35,036 nucleotides of DNA from Candidatus Acidiferrales bacterium (GTDB lineage: Bacteria; Acidobacteriota; Terriglobia; Acidiferrales; UBA7541), in the NCBI GenBank assembly GCA_030037335.1, contig JASHRN010000162.1, positions 1 through 35,036 of the forward strand, read 5' to 3'. The notes under the pieces were generated by a model. That model saw only the letters and a list, made by a program, of their open reading frames with translations. It had not been told where the DNA came from and ran no database searches. Positions 15,171-24,234 of this stretch are shown piece by piece. How positions within the stretch are numbered: position 1 is the stretch's first letter; every line of letters starts with the position of its first letter. The position numbers and the translations under genes are program-made.

Positions 15171-16431
15171 GAACGGCCGCGTTCTTGATCCATCGAGAGA
15201 AACGGACCAACTGCTCGATGTTCTTGTCGACAAAGGCAAGATCGCCAAAGTTGGGCAGGGGATCTCTGCGCCCGATGCCTTATTGCTCGATGCAAGCGGC
15301 TGCATCGTCGCGCCGGGGTTCATTGACTTGCATTGTCATCTGCGCGAACCGGGCGGCGAAATCTCTGAAACAATCGAATCGGGTACGCAATCCGCTGCAC
15401 GGGGAGGGTTTACCGCTGTTTGCCCCATGCCCAACACGCAGCCGGTGAATGACAACGCTTCCGTAACGCGCGCCATCATGGAACGCGCTGCCGCAATTTC
15501 GCCGGTTCGTGTCTGGCCCATCGGGGCGGCATCGAAAGAAAGCAAAGGCGAACAACTGGCCGAAATCGCAGCGATGCAGCAAGCCGGCGCTGTAGCCGTG
15601 AGCGACGATGGAAGACCCATCGCCTCCTCGCGCCTTCTTCGTCAGGTGATGGAGTATTGCGTGCCGCTGAGGTTACCCGTGATTGACCATTGCGAAGATG
15701 CTTCTTTGGCAGCTGGGGCGGTCATGCGCGAGGGGTCACGCTCGATTCGTCTCGGGCTAAAGGGAATGCCGGCAGCCGCCGAATCGATTTGCGCGGGACG
15801 AGACGTGGAAGTTGCTTTGCTCAGTGGCGCGCGGCTGCACATTGCGCATCTTTCAACCCGCCGCTCGCTCGATCATGTCCGCAATGCAAAGCGACAGGGC
15901 CTCGCTGTCACGTGCGAAGTGACGCCACATCATTTCACGCTAACCGATGAAGATGTACAGTACGACGCGAATTTCAAAATGAATCCGCCGCTGGCTTCGC
16001 AAGACGATCGCGCGGCATTGCTGGAAGGGCTCGCCGACGGTACCGTGGACGCGATTGCGACGGATCACGCTCCGCATCATCCGGCAAGCAAAGACGTTGA
16101 ATTCGACCGCGCGCCGTTTGGCGTTATTGGATTTGAAACGGCTATTGCTCTGGCACTCAATGAACTGGTCCATGCCAAACGCATTTCGTTAATGCGTATG
16201 GTGGAATTATTTACGACGGGGCCTGCCCGCGTGCTTGGAAAGAATGGAGAGGGCCCTTCGCTGGGGCAAGGCTCGCCGGCCGACATCACTATTTTCTCGG
16301 CAGAGTGGGAATGGACTTACCGTGCCGCTGAATCACCCAGCCGCTCGCGCAATTCGCCGTTTGACGGACGCAAATTCCGTGGTGGCCCTGTCGCCACGAT
16401 TGTCGGTGGCAAAATCGTGTACCGTGCCTGA
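15157..16431 (+). CDS. pyrC: Dihydroorotase, type I
   Basis: This zinc amidohydrolase cyclises carbamoyl aspartate to dihydroorotate. The metal-binding HxH lies in PGFIDLHCHLREPGG (His59, His61), followed by AARGGFTAVCPMPNTQPVND. HIAHLSTRRS and the catalytic-Asp segment ATDHAPHHPASKD are also present. Because the HxH and late Asp are intact, it should be an active enzyme rather than the inactive PyrC-like partner found beside PyrB in some species. Length is 424 aa. Its ATG lies inside the pyrB 3' end, so expression is coupled. It converges on the hydrolase gene with only two bases between stops. Confidence 0.95.
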   Translation: MLLIKNGRVLDPSRETDQLLDVLVDKGKIAKVGQGISAPDALLLDASGCIVAPGFIDLHCHLREPGGEISETIESGTQSAARGGFTAVCPMPNTQPVNDNASVTRAIMERAAAISPVRVWPIGAASKESKGEQLAEIAAMQQAGAVAVSDDGRPIASSRLLRQVMEYCVPLRLPVIDHCEDASLAAGAVMREGSRSIRLGLKGMPAAAESICAGRDVEVALLSGARLHIAHLSTRRSLDHVRNAKRQGLAVTCEVTPHHFTLTDEDVQYDANFKMNPPLASQDDRAALLEGLADGTVDAIATDHAPHHPASKDVEFDRAPFGVIGFETAIALALNELVHAKRISLMRMVELFTTGPARVLGKNGEGPSLGQGSPADITIFSAEWEWTYRAAESPSRSRNSPFDGRKFRGGPVATIVGGKIVYRA

Positions 16432-16433
16432 CC

Positions 16434-17177
16434 TTAACGCCCCTGTTGCTGCAAATTGCTCCTGAGGAAGGCTAGGGACAATACCCAGGCGTGTTTCGCG
16501 GCGGCCTGATTGTAATTCGGACGAGTGTCGTTGAAAAAGGCATGGTCCGCGTCGGCAAATTCCATACTCGCAAATGTTTTGTGAGCATTTCGCAACGCGG
16601 TTCCTACAGATTCCCGCTGTTCGGGCCCAATGTGCTTGTCGCGGCCGCCCCAGAAGAGAAGAATCGGCGCGTGAGACTGCTCGACGCGATTCAACAGCCC
16701 CGGACCGCGTTCACTTTTCGCAATACTGCCGCCATAAAACGAAATTGCTGCCTGCAGTGGCAAAACCAAGTTTGCGAGAAACGATACGCGTCCGCCCATG
16801 CAGAATCCAATTGAGGCGATCCGTTGCGCCTCAATGGTGCTGAGACGCAGCAGCGCCTCGTGCGTAGTATGGATATCCGCTTCGAGCTTCGTGTCGGTGA
16901 GGGCCATCACGTGCGGCATAACGCTTTGAAAATCGGAGGAGTCCCCTTCAAAACCAGGCGGCGCGGTACGGTGGAAAAGCTCAGGGGCAATGGCTACGTA
17001 TCTCTCGTTTGCAAGACGCTCGGTCACGTCGCGAATGTGTTTGTCCACTCCGAAAGCTTCCTGAAAAACGAGTATCCCAGGAAAATTTCCCGTGCCGGAA
17101 GGCTGGGCGAGATACGCGCGCATCTTCGTCCCATCGGCAACATTGAGCGTGATAAATTCTTTTTTTATTTCAGACAT
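16434..17177 (-). CDS. Dienelactone hydrolase family protein
   Basis: This is an alpha/beta hydrolase of the dienelactone hydrolase family, which opens enol-lactones in chlorocatechol degradation and in paralogues hydrolyses other esters. The triad is visible: Cys126 in IGFCMGGRVSF, Asp180 in FWGGRDKHIG and His212 in ADADHAFFND. Glu40 in FQEAFG corresponds to the family's conserved Glu near the active site. At 247 aa it has normal length, with no signal peptide, so it is cytoplasmic. GAGGTG precedes the ATG. No other catechol-pathway gene is nearby, so the natural substrate is unknown. Confidence 0.88.
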   Translation of the reverse strand: MSEIKKEFITLNVADGTKMRAYLAQPSGTGNFPGILVFQEAFGVDKHIRDVTERLANERYVAIAPELFHRTAPPGFEGDSSDFQSVMPHVMALTDTKLEADIHTTHEALLRLSTIEAQRIASIGFCMGGRVSFLANLVLPLQAAISFYGGSIAKSERGPGLLNRVEQSHAPILLFWGGRDKHIGPEQRESVGTALRNAHKTFASMEFADADHAFFNDTRPNYNQAAAKHAWVLSLAFLRSNLQQQGR

Positions 17178-17301
17178 TAATCACCTCGCGGCTTATCCAG
17201 GATTAATCCACGCGGCCAAGGAAGGGCGACTTCGGGACACGTGCAAATGTAGGTTTCCAATTAGGAGAACTGACCCAACCTCTCGCATCAAATCTTTAAC
17301 T

Positions 17302-18198
17302 TCAGTGGGCCGCTGGTTCAGCCGCGGGGTGCATTCCATGTTGAGGAATGTCATGGACGCCTCGTGCGGGCGGCTCCTGATGGAAACGGAAAAGCTGATT
17401 CAGCGGCCCCGGCCCTTTGCCGATCCCATAGCTTTTCTCGATGGCCTTAAAGACGTAAGCCTTCGCGAGAATAAGCGCTTCGCGAAGCTGCTGTCCGAGC
17501 GCCAACTGCGCTGCTACGGCGGACGCGAACGTGCATCCGGATCCGTGGGTGTTTTCGCTCCTTGCATGATCTCCGCCAAAAGGATTCAGCTCACCATTTT
17601 CGTAGAGCAAATCCAGCGGCTTTTCCAAGTGCCCGCCGGTGACAATTACTGCTTTTGCGCCGATCTCCGCCAGTTTTAGCGCCGCAGCTTTCATTCCCGC
17701 GAGGTCCTTCACTTCCAGGCCGGAGAGCAGCGCGGCTTCTCGCATATTTGGCGTGATGACCGTGGCGCGTTTCATCAACTCTTCCCGCAAGAATCTTATG
17801 CCCCCAGAATCGAGCAATTCGGCGTCGCCAGCTGACGGCGAAACTACCGGGTCGAGAACTACATGCGCAAATCGATTCTTATCCAGAAATTCTGCTACTG
17901 CCGCTGCGTTTGCCTTATTGCCCAGCATTCCAATTTTTACCGCCGCGATGTTCATATCCCCTGCGAGAGCATCGAGCTGCTCCCGCAAGACGGATGCAGA
18001 CGTGGGATGAACGGTTTTGACTCCTTGCGTCGATTGCACGGTCAAAGCTGTGACTACAGCAATTCCGTAGCAATTGTGTGCCGCGAAAGTCTTGAGGTCG
18101 GCTGCGACTCCTGCTCCACAGGAGGGATCGAATCCCGCGATGCTGAGCAGAATCGGCGGGTGATTATTCGTATGGTTGGTGTGGTTGTTCGTTGACAA
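17302..18198 (-). CDS. thiD: Hydroxymethylpyrimidine / phosphomethylpyrimidine kinase
   Basis: ThiD phosphorylates HMP twice in thiamine synthesis. LLSIAGFDPSCGAGVAADLK is the N-terminal substrate motif; the ATP/anion-hole segment NTHGSGCTFASAVAAQLALG and the DPVVSPSAGDAEL element are ribokinase-fold landmarks. I choose the TTG at 18198, which follows GGAGG by 10 bases; a second TTG at 18219 would add 7 residues. The first residues are Asn/His-rich (NNHTNHTNNH), encoded by a short GT-rich repeat-like tract, and the last 28 residues are also His-rich. Both ends lie outside the ThiD core. No other thiamine genes are adjacent. Confidence 0.9.
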   Translation of the reverse strand: MSTNNHTNHTNNHPPILLSIAGFDPSCGAGVAADLKTFAAHNCYGIAVVTALTVQSTQGVKTVHPTSASVLREQLDALAGDMNIAAVKIGMLGNKANAAAVAEFLDKNRFAHVVLDPVVSPSAGDAELLDSGGIRFLREELMKRATVITPNMREAALLSGLEVKDLAGMKAAALKLAEIGAKAVIVTGGHLEKPLDLLYENGELNPFGGDHARSENTHGSGCTFASAVAAQLALGQQLREALILAKAYVFKAIEKSYGIGKGPGPLNQLFRFHQEPPARGVHDIPQHGMHPAAEPAAH

Positions 18199-18444
18199 TT
18201 CGCCGTGCCCTCCGCGCAAGGCACAATAGCCACCGCTCGCTGCTACGCGGCGCTTACTTCAGAATGTACGCGCCTTGCTCGGCATAGTGCAACTTGAATT
18301 TGGATTCTACAAAGTTTTTTGCGAAGCGGTAAAATCACCCTACAGATTCTGTCTGCCAAGCTTTTGTCGAGCAGAAGAGGCATCTCGTGTAAGTTTGGTT
18401 AAAAATGGTAGCGTAGAATTCGAAACACGGCCTTTTTGGATTCC
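18199..18444. other. Divergent intergenic region between thiD and der
   Basis: No open frame of note lies here. It must contain the divergent promoters. A TAAAAT near 18331 and a TAGAAT near 18415 on the plus strand are possible -10 elements, but neither has a convincing -35 at the right distance, so I do not call a specific promoter. Confidence 0.3.
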
Positions 18445-19851
18445 ATGGCTGAAAAACTACCCTCCATTGTGATTGTCGGCCGACCAAACGTCGGAAAATC
18501 GACGTTGTTCAATCGTTTGACCGGAAGCCGACGCTCGATTGTGACGGACGAGCCTGGCATCACGCGCGATCGCATCTACGGTGTGGCTGAATGGGAAGGC
18601 AAGCCGTTCGAAGTGGTCGATACGGGCGGAATCGTTCCGGAGGAGAAATCTGGTATTCCGGGCGAGATTTTGCGGCAGGCGCGCATCGCGATTGCGAACG
18701 CTACATTCGTTATTCTTGTGACTGACGCGCGCACGGGTCCGGTACCACTTGATTTGGAGCTGGCACAACTTCTGCGACGTACCGGCAAGGCCCTCCTGAT
18801 TGCCGCCAATAAAGTTGATTCGCCAAAGCAAATGACGCTTGCGGTTCCCTTTTACGAATTGGCAGACAAAGTCTTCCCCATTTCTTCTGAACACGGGTTT
18901 GGAATCGATGATCTGCTCGATTTCATTACTGCCGATTTTCGGAAAGATGCGACCCAAGAGCAAACTGCGGAAATCAACATCGCCATTGTGGGCCGGCCTA
19001 ACGTTGGGAAATCAACACTGTTGAATCGCATGGCGGGTGACGAACGCTCGATCGTTTCGCCTGAGCCGGGAACAACGCGAGATGCGGTAGATACGCTCAT
19101 CGACCACAACGGGAGAACTTATCGTTTTCTGGATACCGCGGGTATTCGAAGGAAAGCAAAAACCAAGCTGGTTGCGGAAAAACTCAGTGTGGTGATGGCC
19201 CGCCGGCATCTGGAGCGGGCTGATGTGACGCTCTTGGTGATTGATGGCACATTAGGGGTGACTTCGCACGACGCGACCATTGCGAATTACACGCAACAAT
19301 CGGGCAGCGCGTTGATTGTAGTGGTCAATAAATGGGACCTGGCGTTGAAGGCGGCCCAGGAGCGATCTGATCAGGAGAAGAAGGTAAAGCCAGCCCCGCG
19401 CGTAAATGCAATGAAGCTCATGTCCGATTATGAAAAGCTCATTCGAGAAAAACTGAAATTCATCGATTACACTCCGATCATTTTTCTTTCAGCACTTACA
19501 GGAGAGCGGACGGGTGGCCTCTTTTCGCTGATCGATCGCGTGATTGAAGCGCATCAGCGCCGAATTTCGACCGGGGAATTGAACCGATGGCTGTCGAGCG
19601 TAGATCTCGAGCGCGGAACTTCTCCGGCGGAAAGCAAAATCAAAATTTATTATGTGACGCAAGCTTCGATTGCGCCACCGACGTTTGTGTTATTCACGAA
19701 CCAAAAGCGACGACTGCACTTCAGTTACGAACGGTTTTTGGAAAATCAACTTCGCAAGAAATTCGATTTTACGGGCACGCCAATTCGGTTCCAGCAACGC
19801 GTAAGGGAGCGAAGACGTCGTACTGGCTCTACCGTTCGAGAATCGGTGTGA
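18445..19851 (+). CDS. der: Ribosome-assembly GTPase Der (EngA)
   Basis: Der is the tandem GTPase needed for 50S subunit maturation. Two G domains are visible: the first with GRPNVGKSTLFNRLTG (about residues 10-25), DTGGI and NKVD, the second with GRPNVGKSTLLNRMAG, DTAGIRRK and NKWD. A KH-like C-terminal domain follows (IYYVTQASIAPPTFVLFTN ... FDFTGTPIRF). I take the ATG at 18445 instead of the TTG at 18436 three codons upstream, because MAEKLPSIVIVG matches the usual family start. Length is 468 aa. The Shine-Dalgarno is weak. Confidence 0.96.
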   Translation: MAEKLPSIVIVGRPNVGKSTLFNRLTGSRRSIVTDEPGITRDRIYGVAEWEGKPFEVVDTGGIVPEEKSGIPGEILRQARIAIANATFVILVTDARTGPVPLDLELAQLLRRTGKALLIAANKVDSPKQMTLAVPFYELADKVFPISSEHGFGIDDLLDFITADFRKDATQEQTAEINIAIVGRPNVGKSTLLNRMAGDERSIVSPEPGTTRDAVDTLIDHNGRTYRFLDTAGIRRKAKTKLVAEKLSVVMARRHLERADVTLLVIDGTLGVTSHDATIANYTQQSGSALIVVVNKWDLALKAAQERSDQEKKVKPAPRVNAMKLMSDYEKLIREKLKFIDYTPIIFLSALTGERTGGLFSLIDRVIEAHQRRISTGELNRWLSSVDLERGTSPAESKIKIYYVTQASIAPPTFVLFTNQKRRLHFSYERFLENQLRKKFDFTGTPIRFQQRVRERRRRTGSTVRESV

Positions 19852-19912
19852 ATCGCCTGCCAATTTTGCCTACAATCGTGCGCTGCACATTCTCATGATA
19901 GAGGAGCCGCTC

Positions 19913-21571
19913 GTGCCGCCAATGAATACGGAAGAGAATCGAAAACCGGAGCTTAGCCGCCGAAGGTTTTTGGGATCGGCCGCAGTGGCTGGCATTGCTT
20001 CGATTGCGCCAATGCGAGCCGCACATTCTGCGAGAACAAGCGGTTCGACAGACATTCCACCTTTTGAGTTGGACGAAATCAGTGTCAGAGAACTTCAGGA
20101 GGGAATGGATTCGGGCAGATTCACTGCGCGGTCGGTTGCCCGGAAATACCTGGATCGAATTGCTGCCATCGACAAAGGTGGGCCCGGAGTCAATTCCGTC
20201 ATAGAAATAAATTCCGATGCGCTTTCCATCGCTGATTCTCTGGATGAGGAACGCAGGAGCAAAGGTATTCGCGGCCCGCTGCATGGAATTCCGGTACTCA
20301 TCAAAGACAACATCGGGACCGCGGATCACATGATGACAACAGCTGGATCGCTGGCGCTTTTCGGGTTCATGCCGACGAAAGACTCGGGCGTCGCTCAGCA
20401 GCTTCGAGCAGCGGGAGCCGTGATTCTGGGCAAGACGAATTTAAGCGAATGGGCGAATTTCAGGTCCGACCATTCCTCGAGTGGATGGAGCGGGCGTGGC
20501 GGCCAAACTCACAATCCATATGCGATTGATCGCAATCCCTGCGGATCGAGCTCCGGTTCGGGTGCTGCGGTTTCTGCGAATCTCGCGGCTGTGACCATTG
20601 GCACTGAGACAGATGGATCGATAGTGTGTCCGTCATCGGCGAACGGAGTGGTAGGGATCAAGCCGACAGTCGGGCTCGTCAGCCGGGCAGGAATTATTCC
20701 CATTTCGCATAGCCAGGACACGGCCGGTCCGATTTGCCGGACTGTAGCGGATGCAGCGGCGCTGCTCAGCGCGATTACGGGGGCAGATTCTGAAGATCCG
20801 GCAACAAAGGCTGCAGACAGAAAGGCGCACTCCGACTACACAAAATTCCTCGATCGTGCTGGATTGCGCGGCGCGCGCATTGGAGTCGTGCGCAAGCTTT
20901 TCTTCTTTGGCGAGAAGCTTGATCCAATAATGAAAAATGCGCTGGACGCAATGAAAAGTGAAGGCGCGACGCTTATTGATCCGGTGGAGATTGAAAGTCT
21001 CGGGAAGTTCGATGGCTCGGAGAATATTGTGCTCCAGTATGAGTTTAAAGCCGACATGCACAGTTATCTGGCGCAGTTTCCAAATGCTCCGGTGCATTCG
21101 CTGAAGGACATCATCGAATTCAACGAACAGCACCATGATCAGGAGCTTTTATACTTCGGCCAGGAAACGATGATTGCATCGGAAAAAAGAGGGCTGCTCA
21201 CCGACAAAGCGTATCTGGACGCGCTCGCGAAGGATGATCTGCTTGCGCGCAAGGAAGGCATTGACGCGGTAATGGACAAATACAAACTCGACGCGCTGGT
21301 TGCGCCGACGGGAGGGCCAGCGTGGGTCACGGACCTGGTGAATGGCGATCATGATACCGGCGGCAGCTCATCGCTCGCCGCCGTTGCGGGCTATCCAAAT
21401 ATCAATGTTCCTGCCGGATTTGTTTTCGGATTGCCGGTGGGCATTTCATTTTTTGGACGGGCATGGAGCGAGCCGGTTTTAATTAAGATTGCCTACGCAT
21501 TTGAACAGGCAACGAAGATTCGTAAGCCGCCGCGGTTCCTCAGCACCGTTGATCTCAAGGCGGAAGCCTGA
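19913..21571 (+). CDS. Tat-exported amidase-signature enzyme
   Basis: This amidase of the signature family hydrolyses a carboxylic amide, probably outside the cytoplasm. The Ser-cisSer-Lys triad is present: Lys in GIPVLIKDNIG (about 131), the serines of GSSSGSGAAVSANLA (about 212-216) and the nucleophile in ETDGSIVCPSSANG (about 236). A Tat signal with twin Arg (ELSRRRFLGSAAVAGIASIAP) precedes it. The GTG at 19913 is chosen because GAGGAG lies 6 bases upstream; ATGs at 19895 and 19922 are alternatives. It resembles GatA in sequence, but with an export signal and no gatC/gatB it is not the tRNA amidotransferase subunit. The substrate is unknown. Confidence 0.86.
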   Translation: MPPMNTEENRKPELSRRRFLGSAAVAGIASIAPMRAAHSARTSGSTDIPPFELDEISVRELQEGMDSGRFTARSVARKYLDRIAAIDKGGPGVNSVIEINSDALSIADSLDEERRSKGIRGPLHGIPVLIKDNIGTADHMMTTAGSLALFGFMPTKDSGVAQQLRAAGAVILGKTNLSEWANFRSDHSSSGWSGRGGQTHNPYAIDRNPCGSSSGSGAAVSANLAAVTIGTETDGSIVCPSSANGVVGIKPTVGLVSRAGIIPISHSQDTAGPICRTVADAAALLSAITGADSEDPATKAADRKAHSDYTKFLDRAGLRGARIGVVRKLFFFGEKLDPIMKNALDAMKSEGATLIDPVEIESLGKFDGSENIVLQYEFKADMHSYLAQFPNAPVHSLKDIIEFNEQHHDQELLYFGQETMIASEKRGLLTDKAYLDALAKDDLLARKEGIDAVMDKYKLDALVAPTGGPAWVTDLVNGDHDTGGSSSLAAVAGYPNINVPAGFVFGLPVGISFFGRAWSEPVLIKIAYAFEQATKIRKPPRFLSTVDLKAEA

Positions 21572-21576
21572 AAATC

Positions 21577-22794
21577 TCAGCGTAATTTTTTCCAGGAAAG
21601 CTGGTCACCCGTGAATAAGGTGATTTGAGAAGGGGCTCGGCTATTGTGATTGAATTCCATCTCGGCATATTTGCCACGGAACAAGCGTTGAATTCGAAGC
21701 GTTTTGAGCGCGCCAGCGAGTTGAGTCTTTGGAATATCTCCAAGTACTGATTCCACTGTGGAGCCGACCGGGAAATATTCCACTTTTCCATTCACGATCA
21801 CGTTCATGTCTACGCTCATCGAAACGGTGCCATCGAGGGAGGCGCACTCAACACCCAAGGAGACGAGTTGTTCACATGGAATTTCAGGATTCTTCGAGAC
21901 TGCTGCCGTTGCTTGTGTTAGCTCTTGGGGCGTTTGTGCCCCAATCAGCAGGGCGGCACGCCGTTGGCGGTTCGGAACAAATAGCGTGAATAGAAAGAGT
22001 CGTAGTGCGCGAGTGGCACGGAAGTCCTGTGCAAGACGAGTGTCCTGAAACTGCTGATCCGATTTCGATTGCAGTCCTGGGGAATTCTCAATGCCGCTTA
22101 GTTTCAAGGCTAACTCGTTCCCTTGTTTATCCACGATCCGGTAGTAGACGGTCCGTTCTCCCAGGTAATTGGCAACTGTTTCCGCACCACCCGGAGCATC
22201 GCGAAACATGGACCGATTGATATGGAGGCGCATTCCAGAAGTGAGATTTACAAACCCACCGCTGCCGAAAGAATATTTGAAAAAAAGTGCATCACTGACG
22301 AGGACGGGGACGCTTTCAGAGATGCGATTCAGCACCACAAAATAGGCAGTTGGCCCAAAACAGCGCCTCTCCTCCAGTTCATACAGCCGGTCAAGGAAGT
22401 TTCCCCAGTCGGACCGCATGGTCGAGAAGAGATCACTATTCTCCCAAGCTGCTGGCAGCGGCACTTCCGCGATCCAGTTCCCGGACTTGTCAGGGTAAAA
22501 GGAAAACCAGCGGCCATGAATAGAGCAGCCGTCGGGTATTTGAGAAGATTCGTCTCCGACCGGTTTTCCGAGCGAGGTCTTCTCGCTTACCGTCTTCGTC
22601 GAGATCTCAGCAGAGCTCGGAGGTAATAGAAAACTGGCACCATCTCTTTCGACCAACTGATAGCTTCCGTATGGAACATGGCGAACGGCGCATCCTGAGC
22701 AGATGCCGAGAAGCAAGAAAGTAAGAATTCCGGCTACTTCAAAGCAGGTATGGGCCTCGCGTCGAAATTCCGTGGATTTACGGCGCAGCTTCAA
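21577..22794 (-). CDS. Putative lipoprotein of unknown function
   Basis: I cannot assign a family. The N-terminus is basic, then hydrophobic ([16 protein letters not shown]), with a lipobox-like SGC whose Cys is residue 35, so it is probably an outer- or inner-membrane lipoprotein of 405 residues. The rest is soluble. Near the C-terminus [20 protein letters not shown] resembles the strand-G-strand pattern of SLBB or other beta-grasp modules seen in polysaccharide-export proteins, but this is only a suggestion. The start is TTG at 22794 with AGGG upstream. It is divergent from the MerR gene and convergent with the amidase. Confidence 0.65.
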   Translation of the reverse strand: MKLRRKSTEFRREAHTCFEVAGILTFLLLGICSGCAVRHVPYGSYQLVERDGASFLLPPSSAEISTKTVSEKTSLGKPVGDESSQIPDGCSIHGRWFSFYPDKSGNWIAEVPLPAAWENSDLFSTMRSDWGNFLDRLYELEERRCFGPTAYFVVLNRISESVPVLVSDALFFKYSFGSGGFVNLTSGMRLHINRSMFRDAPGGAETVANYLGERTVYYRIVDKQGNELALKLSGIENSPGLQSKSDQQFQDTRLAQDFRATRALRLFLFTLFVPNRQRRAALLIGAQTPQELTQATAAVSKNPEIPCEQLVSLGVECASLDGTVSMSVDMNVIVNGKVEYFPVGSTVESVLGDIPKTQLAGALKTLRIQRLFRGKYAEMEFNHNSRAPSQITLFTGDQLSWKKLR

Positions 22795-22908
22795 AAGTGC
22801 ACCCTAGCTAAGATAGTTCGACACCGACGTGGGAAAATTGTTCCTCGTGAAGATGAGATTGACACTGCGAGGAATGGGTTTACGATAGCGGGAGAAAGCG
22901 AAAATAGG

Positions 22909-23322
22909 ATGGCCTCGGCGGCACAACACGCTTCCGCAATACCCGAAAAGAATTTATTTCGCATTGGCGAAGTGAGCCGATTGACGGGGACGAAGGCCTT
23001 CGTTCTGCGATACTGGGAGACGGAATTTCCGACGCTCGAGCCGGTGAAGAGCGACAGCGGACACCGAATGTACCGAAGGCAAGACATCGAGACAGTCTTT
23101 GAAATCAAGCGCCTACTCTATGAGGAAGGCTTCACGATCGCGGGCGCGCGCCGCCATCTCGCCGAACAGAGCGGAACGGCAGACGCCCTTAGCGAGTCAG
23201 CTTCCGCAGCGCAGCCGCCGGCGCGCGAACGAGAACACGGCCTGACGCGGAGCCAGCGAAAATGCCTGCTTGATCTTCGCGAAGAGCTGCTCGCTGTCTT
23301 GACCCTCCTTGAAGGCCAGTGA
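22909..23322 (+). CDS. MerR-family transcriptional regulator
   Basis: The N-terminal winged helix [20 protein letters not shown] with [20 protein letters not shown] is a classic MerR DNA-binding domain (about residues 17-80 of 137). There is no cysteine-rich metal-binding tail; instead the C-terminus is a short helix ([20 protein letters not shown]) likely used for dimerisation. The sequence and the position before tRNA-Pro resemble the MerR protein often found after ihfA and before tRNA-Pro in other bacteria. The ATG at 22909 is chosen since [10 protein letters not shown] leads directly into the domain; the frame is open upstream to 22750 but overlaps the lipoprotein gene. Effector and targets are unknown. 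Confidence 0.85.
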   Translation: MASAAQHASAIPEKNLFRIGEVSRLTGTKAFVLRYWETEFPTLEPVKSDSGHRMYRRQDIETVFEIKRLLYEEGFTIAGARRHLAEQSGTADALSESASAAQPPAREREHGLTRSQRKCLLDLREELLAVLTLLEGQ

Positions 23323-23343
23323 TACGCTGAATTCGCTTGCGGT

Positions 23344-23420
23344 CGGGACGTGGCGCAGCCTGGTAGCGCGCACGCTTGGGGTGCGTGAGGTCGCTGGTTC
23401 GAATCCAGTCGTCCCGACCA
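23344..23420 (+). tRNA. tRNA-Pro, anticodon GGG
   Basis: A complete cloverleaf folds from this stretch. Acceptor CGGGACG (23344-23350) pairs with CGTCCCG (23410-23416). D stem GCGC/GCGC carries loop AGCCTGGTA. Anticodon stem CACGC/GCGTG has loop TTGGGGT with anticodon GGG at 23378-23380. The T arm is GCTGG/CCAGT with loop TTCGAAT. The discriminator A and CCA are encoded (23417-23420). The C1:G72 pair is typical of bacterial proline tRNAs. It would read CCC and CCU codons. Confidence 0.97.
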
Positions 23421-23475
23421 TTTTTTGCTGCCGCATCTGCGGAAACCAGCTCCGCAGTCCCGTGGACCAACTCCT

Positions 23476-24228
23476 ATGCCAAATATTCTGATAACGAATG
23501 ACGACGGCATCCTCGCCCCCGGCCTGCGCGCGCTGACCAAAGCGCTCGAGGGCATGGGGACAATCAGCATCGTCGCCCCCTCGCAGGAGCGCAGCGCGTC
23601 GGCACAGTCGCTCACTCTTCGCCAGCCGATTTTCTGCGAGCAGGTTGGGGAACGGGAGTGGTCTGTTGAGGGTACGCCTGCTGACGCCATGATTCTCGCG
23701 TTTCACACTTTGTTGCCGGAGCGTCCGGACTTACTGGTTTCTGGAATCAATCGCGGCAGCAACCTCGGGGAAAATGTCTATTACTCCGGAACCATTGGCG
23801 CAGCGATGGAAGGCGCGATCAACCGCGTGCCATCGATTGCCATCTCGATTGCGTCACGCGCTAAGGATGTGGATTTCTCTCCCGCGGCGAAATTCATTCA
23901 GCGACTGGTGCCAGTAGTGCTCCGCCAAGGCTTGCCGCTGGGTGTTCTGTTGAATGTGAATGTTCCCTGTCGGTGGAATGGGGGAGTACGGTTCACGCGC
24001 CAGTCGCCCAAGATTACTCGAAATGTGCTGCAGAAGGGCGAAGATCCGCGCGGCCGCACTTATTACTGGCTAAACGAGCAGAGAATTACGGAAGACATCG
24101 CAGCGGATACGGATCATGCAGCGATTCTTGCAGGAGATATATCTGTAACGCCTTTAGTGATCGACCACACCGACGTACCTTCGCTGAATCACCTGTCCCA
24201 CTGGAAGCAGTTGATCGAGCAGCAATAA
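23476..24228 (+). CDS. surE: 5'/3'-nucleotidase SurE
   Basis: SurE is a metal-dependent phosphatase acting on nucleoside monophosphates in stationary phase. The N-terminus MPNILITNDDGILAPGL carries the metal-binding Asp pair (residues 9-10); VAPSQERSASAQSLT follows, and SGINRGSNLGENVYYSGTIG is the second metal-site motif. Length of 250 aa is standard. The ATG at 23476 is chosen because it begins the conserved domain directly; the frame is open upstream to 23425, but that lies only just after the tRNA. It converges with the M20 amidohydrolase six bases away. Confidence 0.95.
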   Translation: MPNILITNDDGILAPGLRALTKALEGMGTISIVAPSQERSASAQSLTLRQPIFCEQVGEREWSVEGTPADAMILAFHTLLPERPDLLVSGINRGSNLGENVYYSGTIGAAMEGAINRVPSIAISIASRAKDVDFSPAAKFIQRLVPVVLRQGLPLGVLLNVNVPCRWNGGVRFTRQSPKITRNVLQKGEDPRGRTYYWLNEQRITEDIAADTDHAAILAGDISVTPLVIDHTDVPSLNHLSHWKQLIEQQ

Positions 24229-24234
24229 AAGCTA

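Noticed and set aside
18057-18198. GT-rich tract at the thiD start as a CRISPR or tandem repeat array
   Set aside because: The units are short, irregular and in frame as Asn/His/Thr codons; no spacers or cas genes.
19913-21571. Amidase as GatA of the tRNA amidotransferase
   Set aside because: A twin-arginine export signal and absence of gatB/gatC argue for an exported hydrolase.
23118-23706. Minus-strand frames containing GRLDSNQRPHAPQACALPG and VGTTGFEPATSRTP
   Set aside because: These are the familiar spurious translations of a tRNA-Pro gene read antisense; the tRNA at 23344-23420 explains them.
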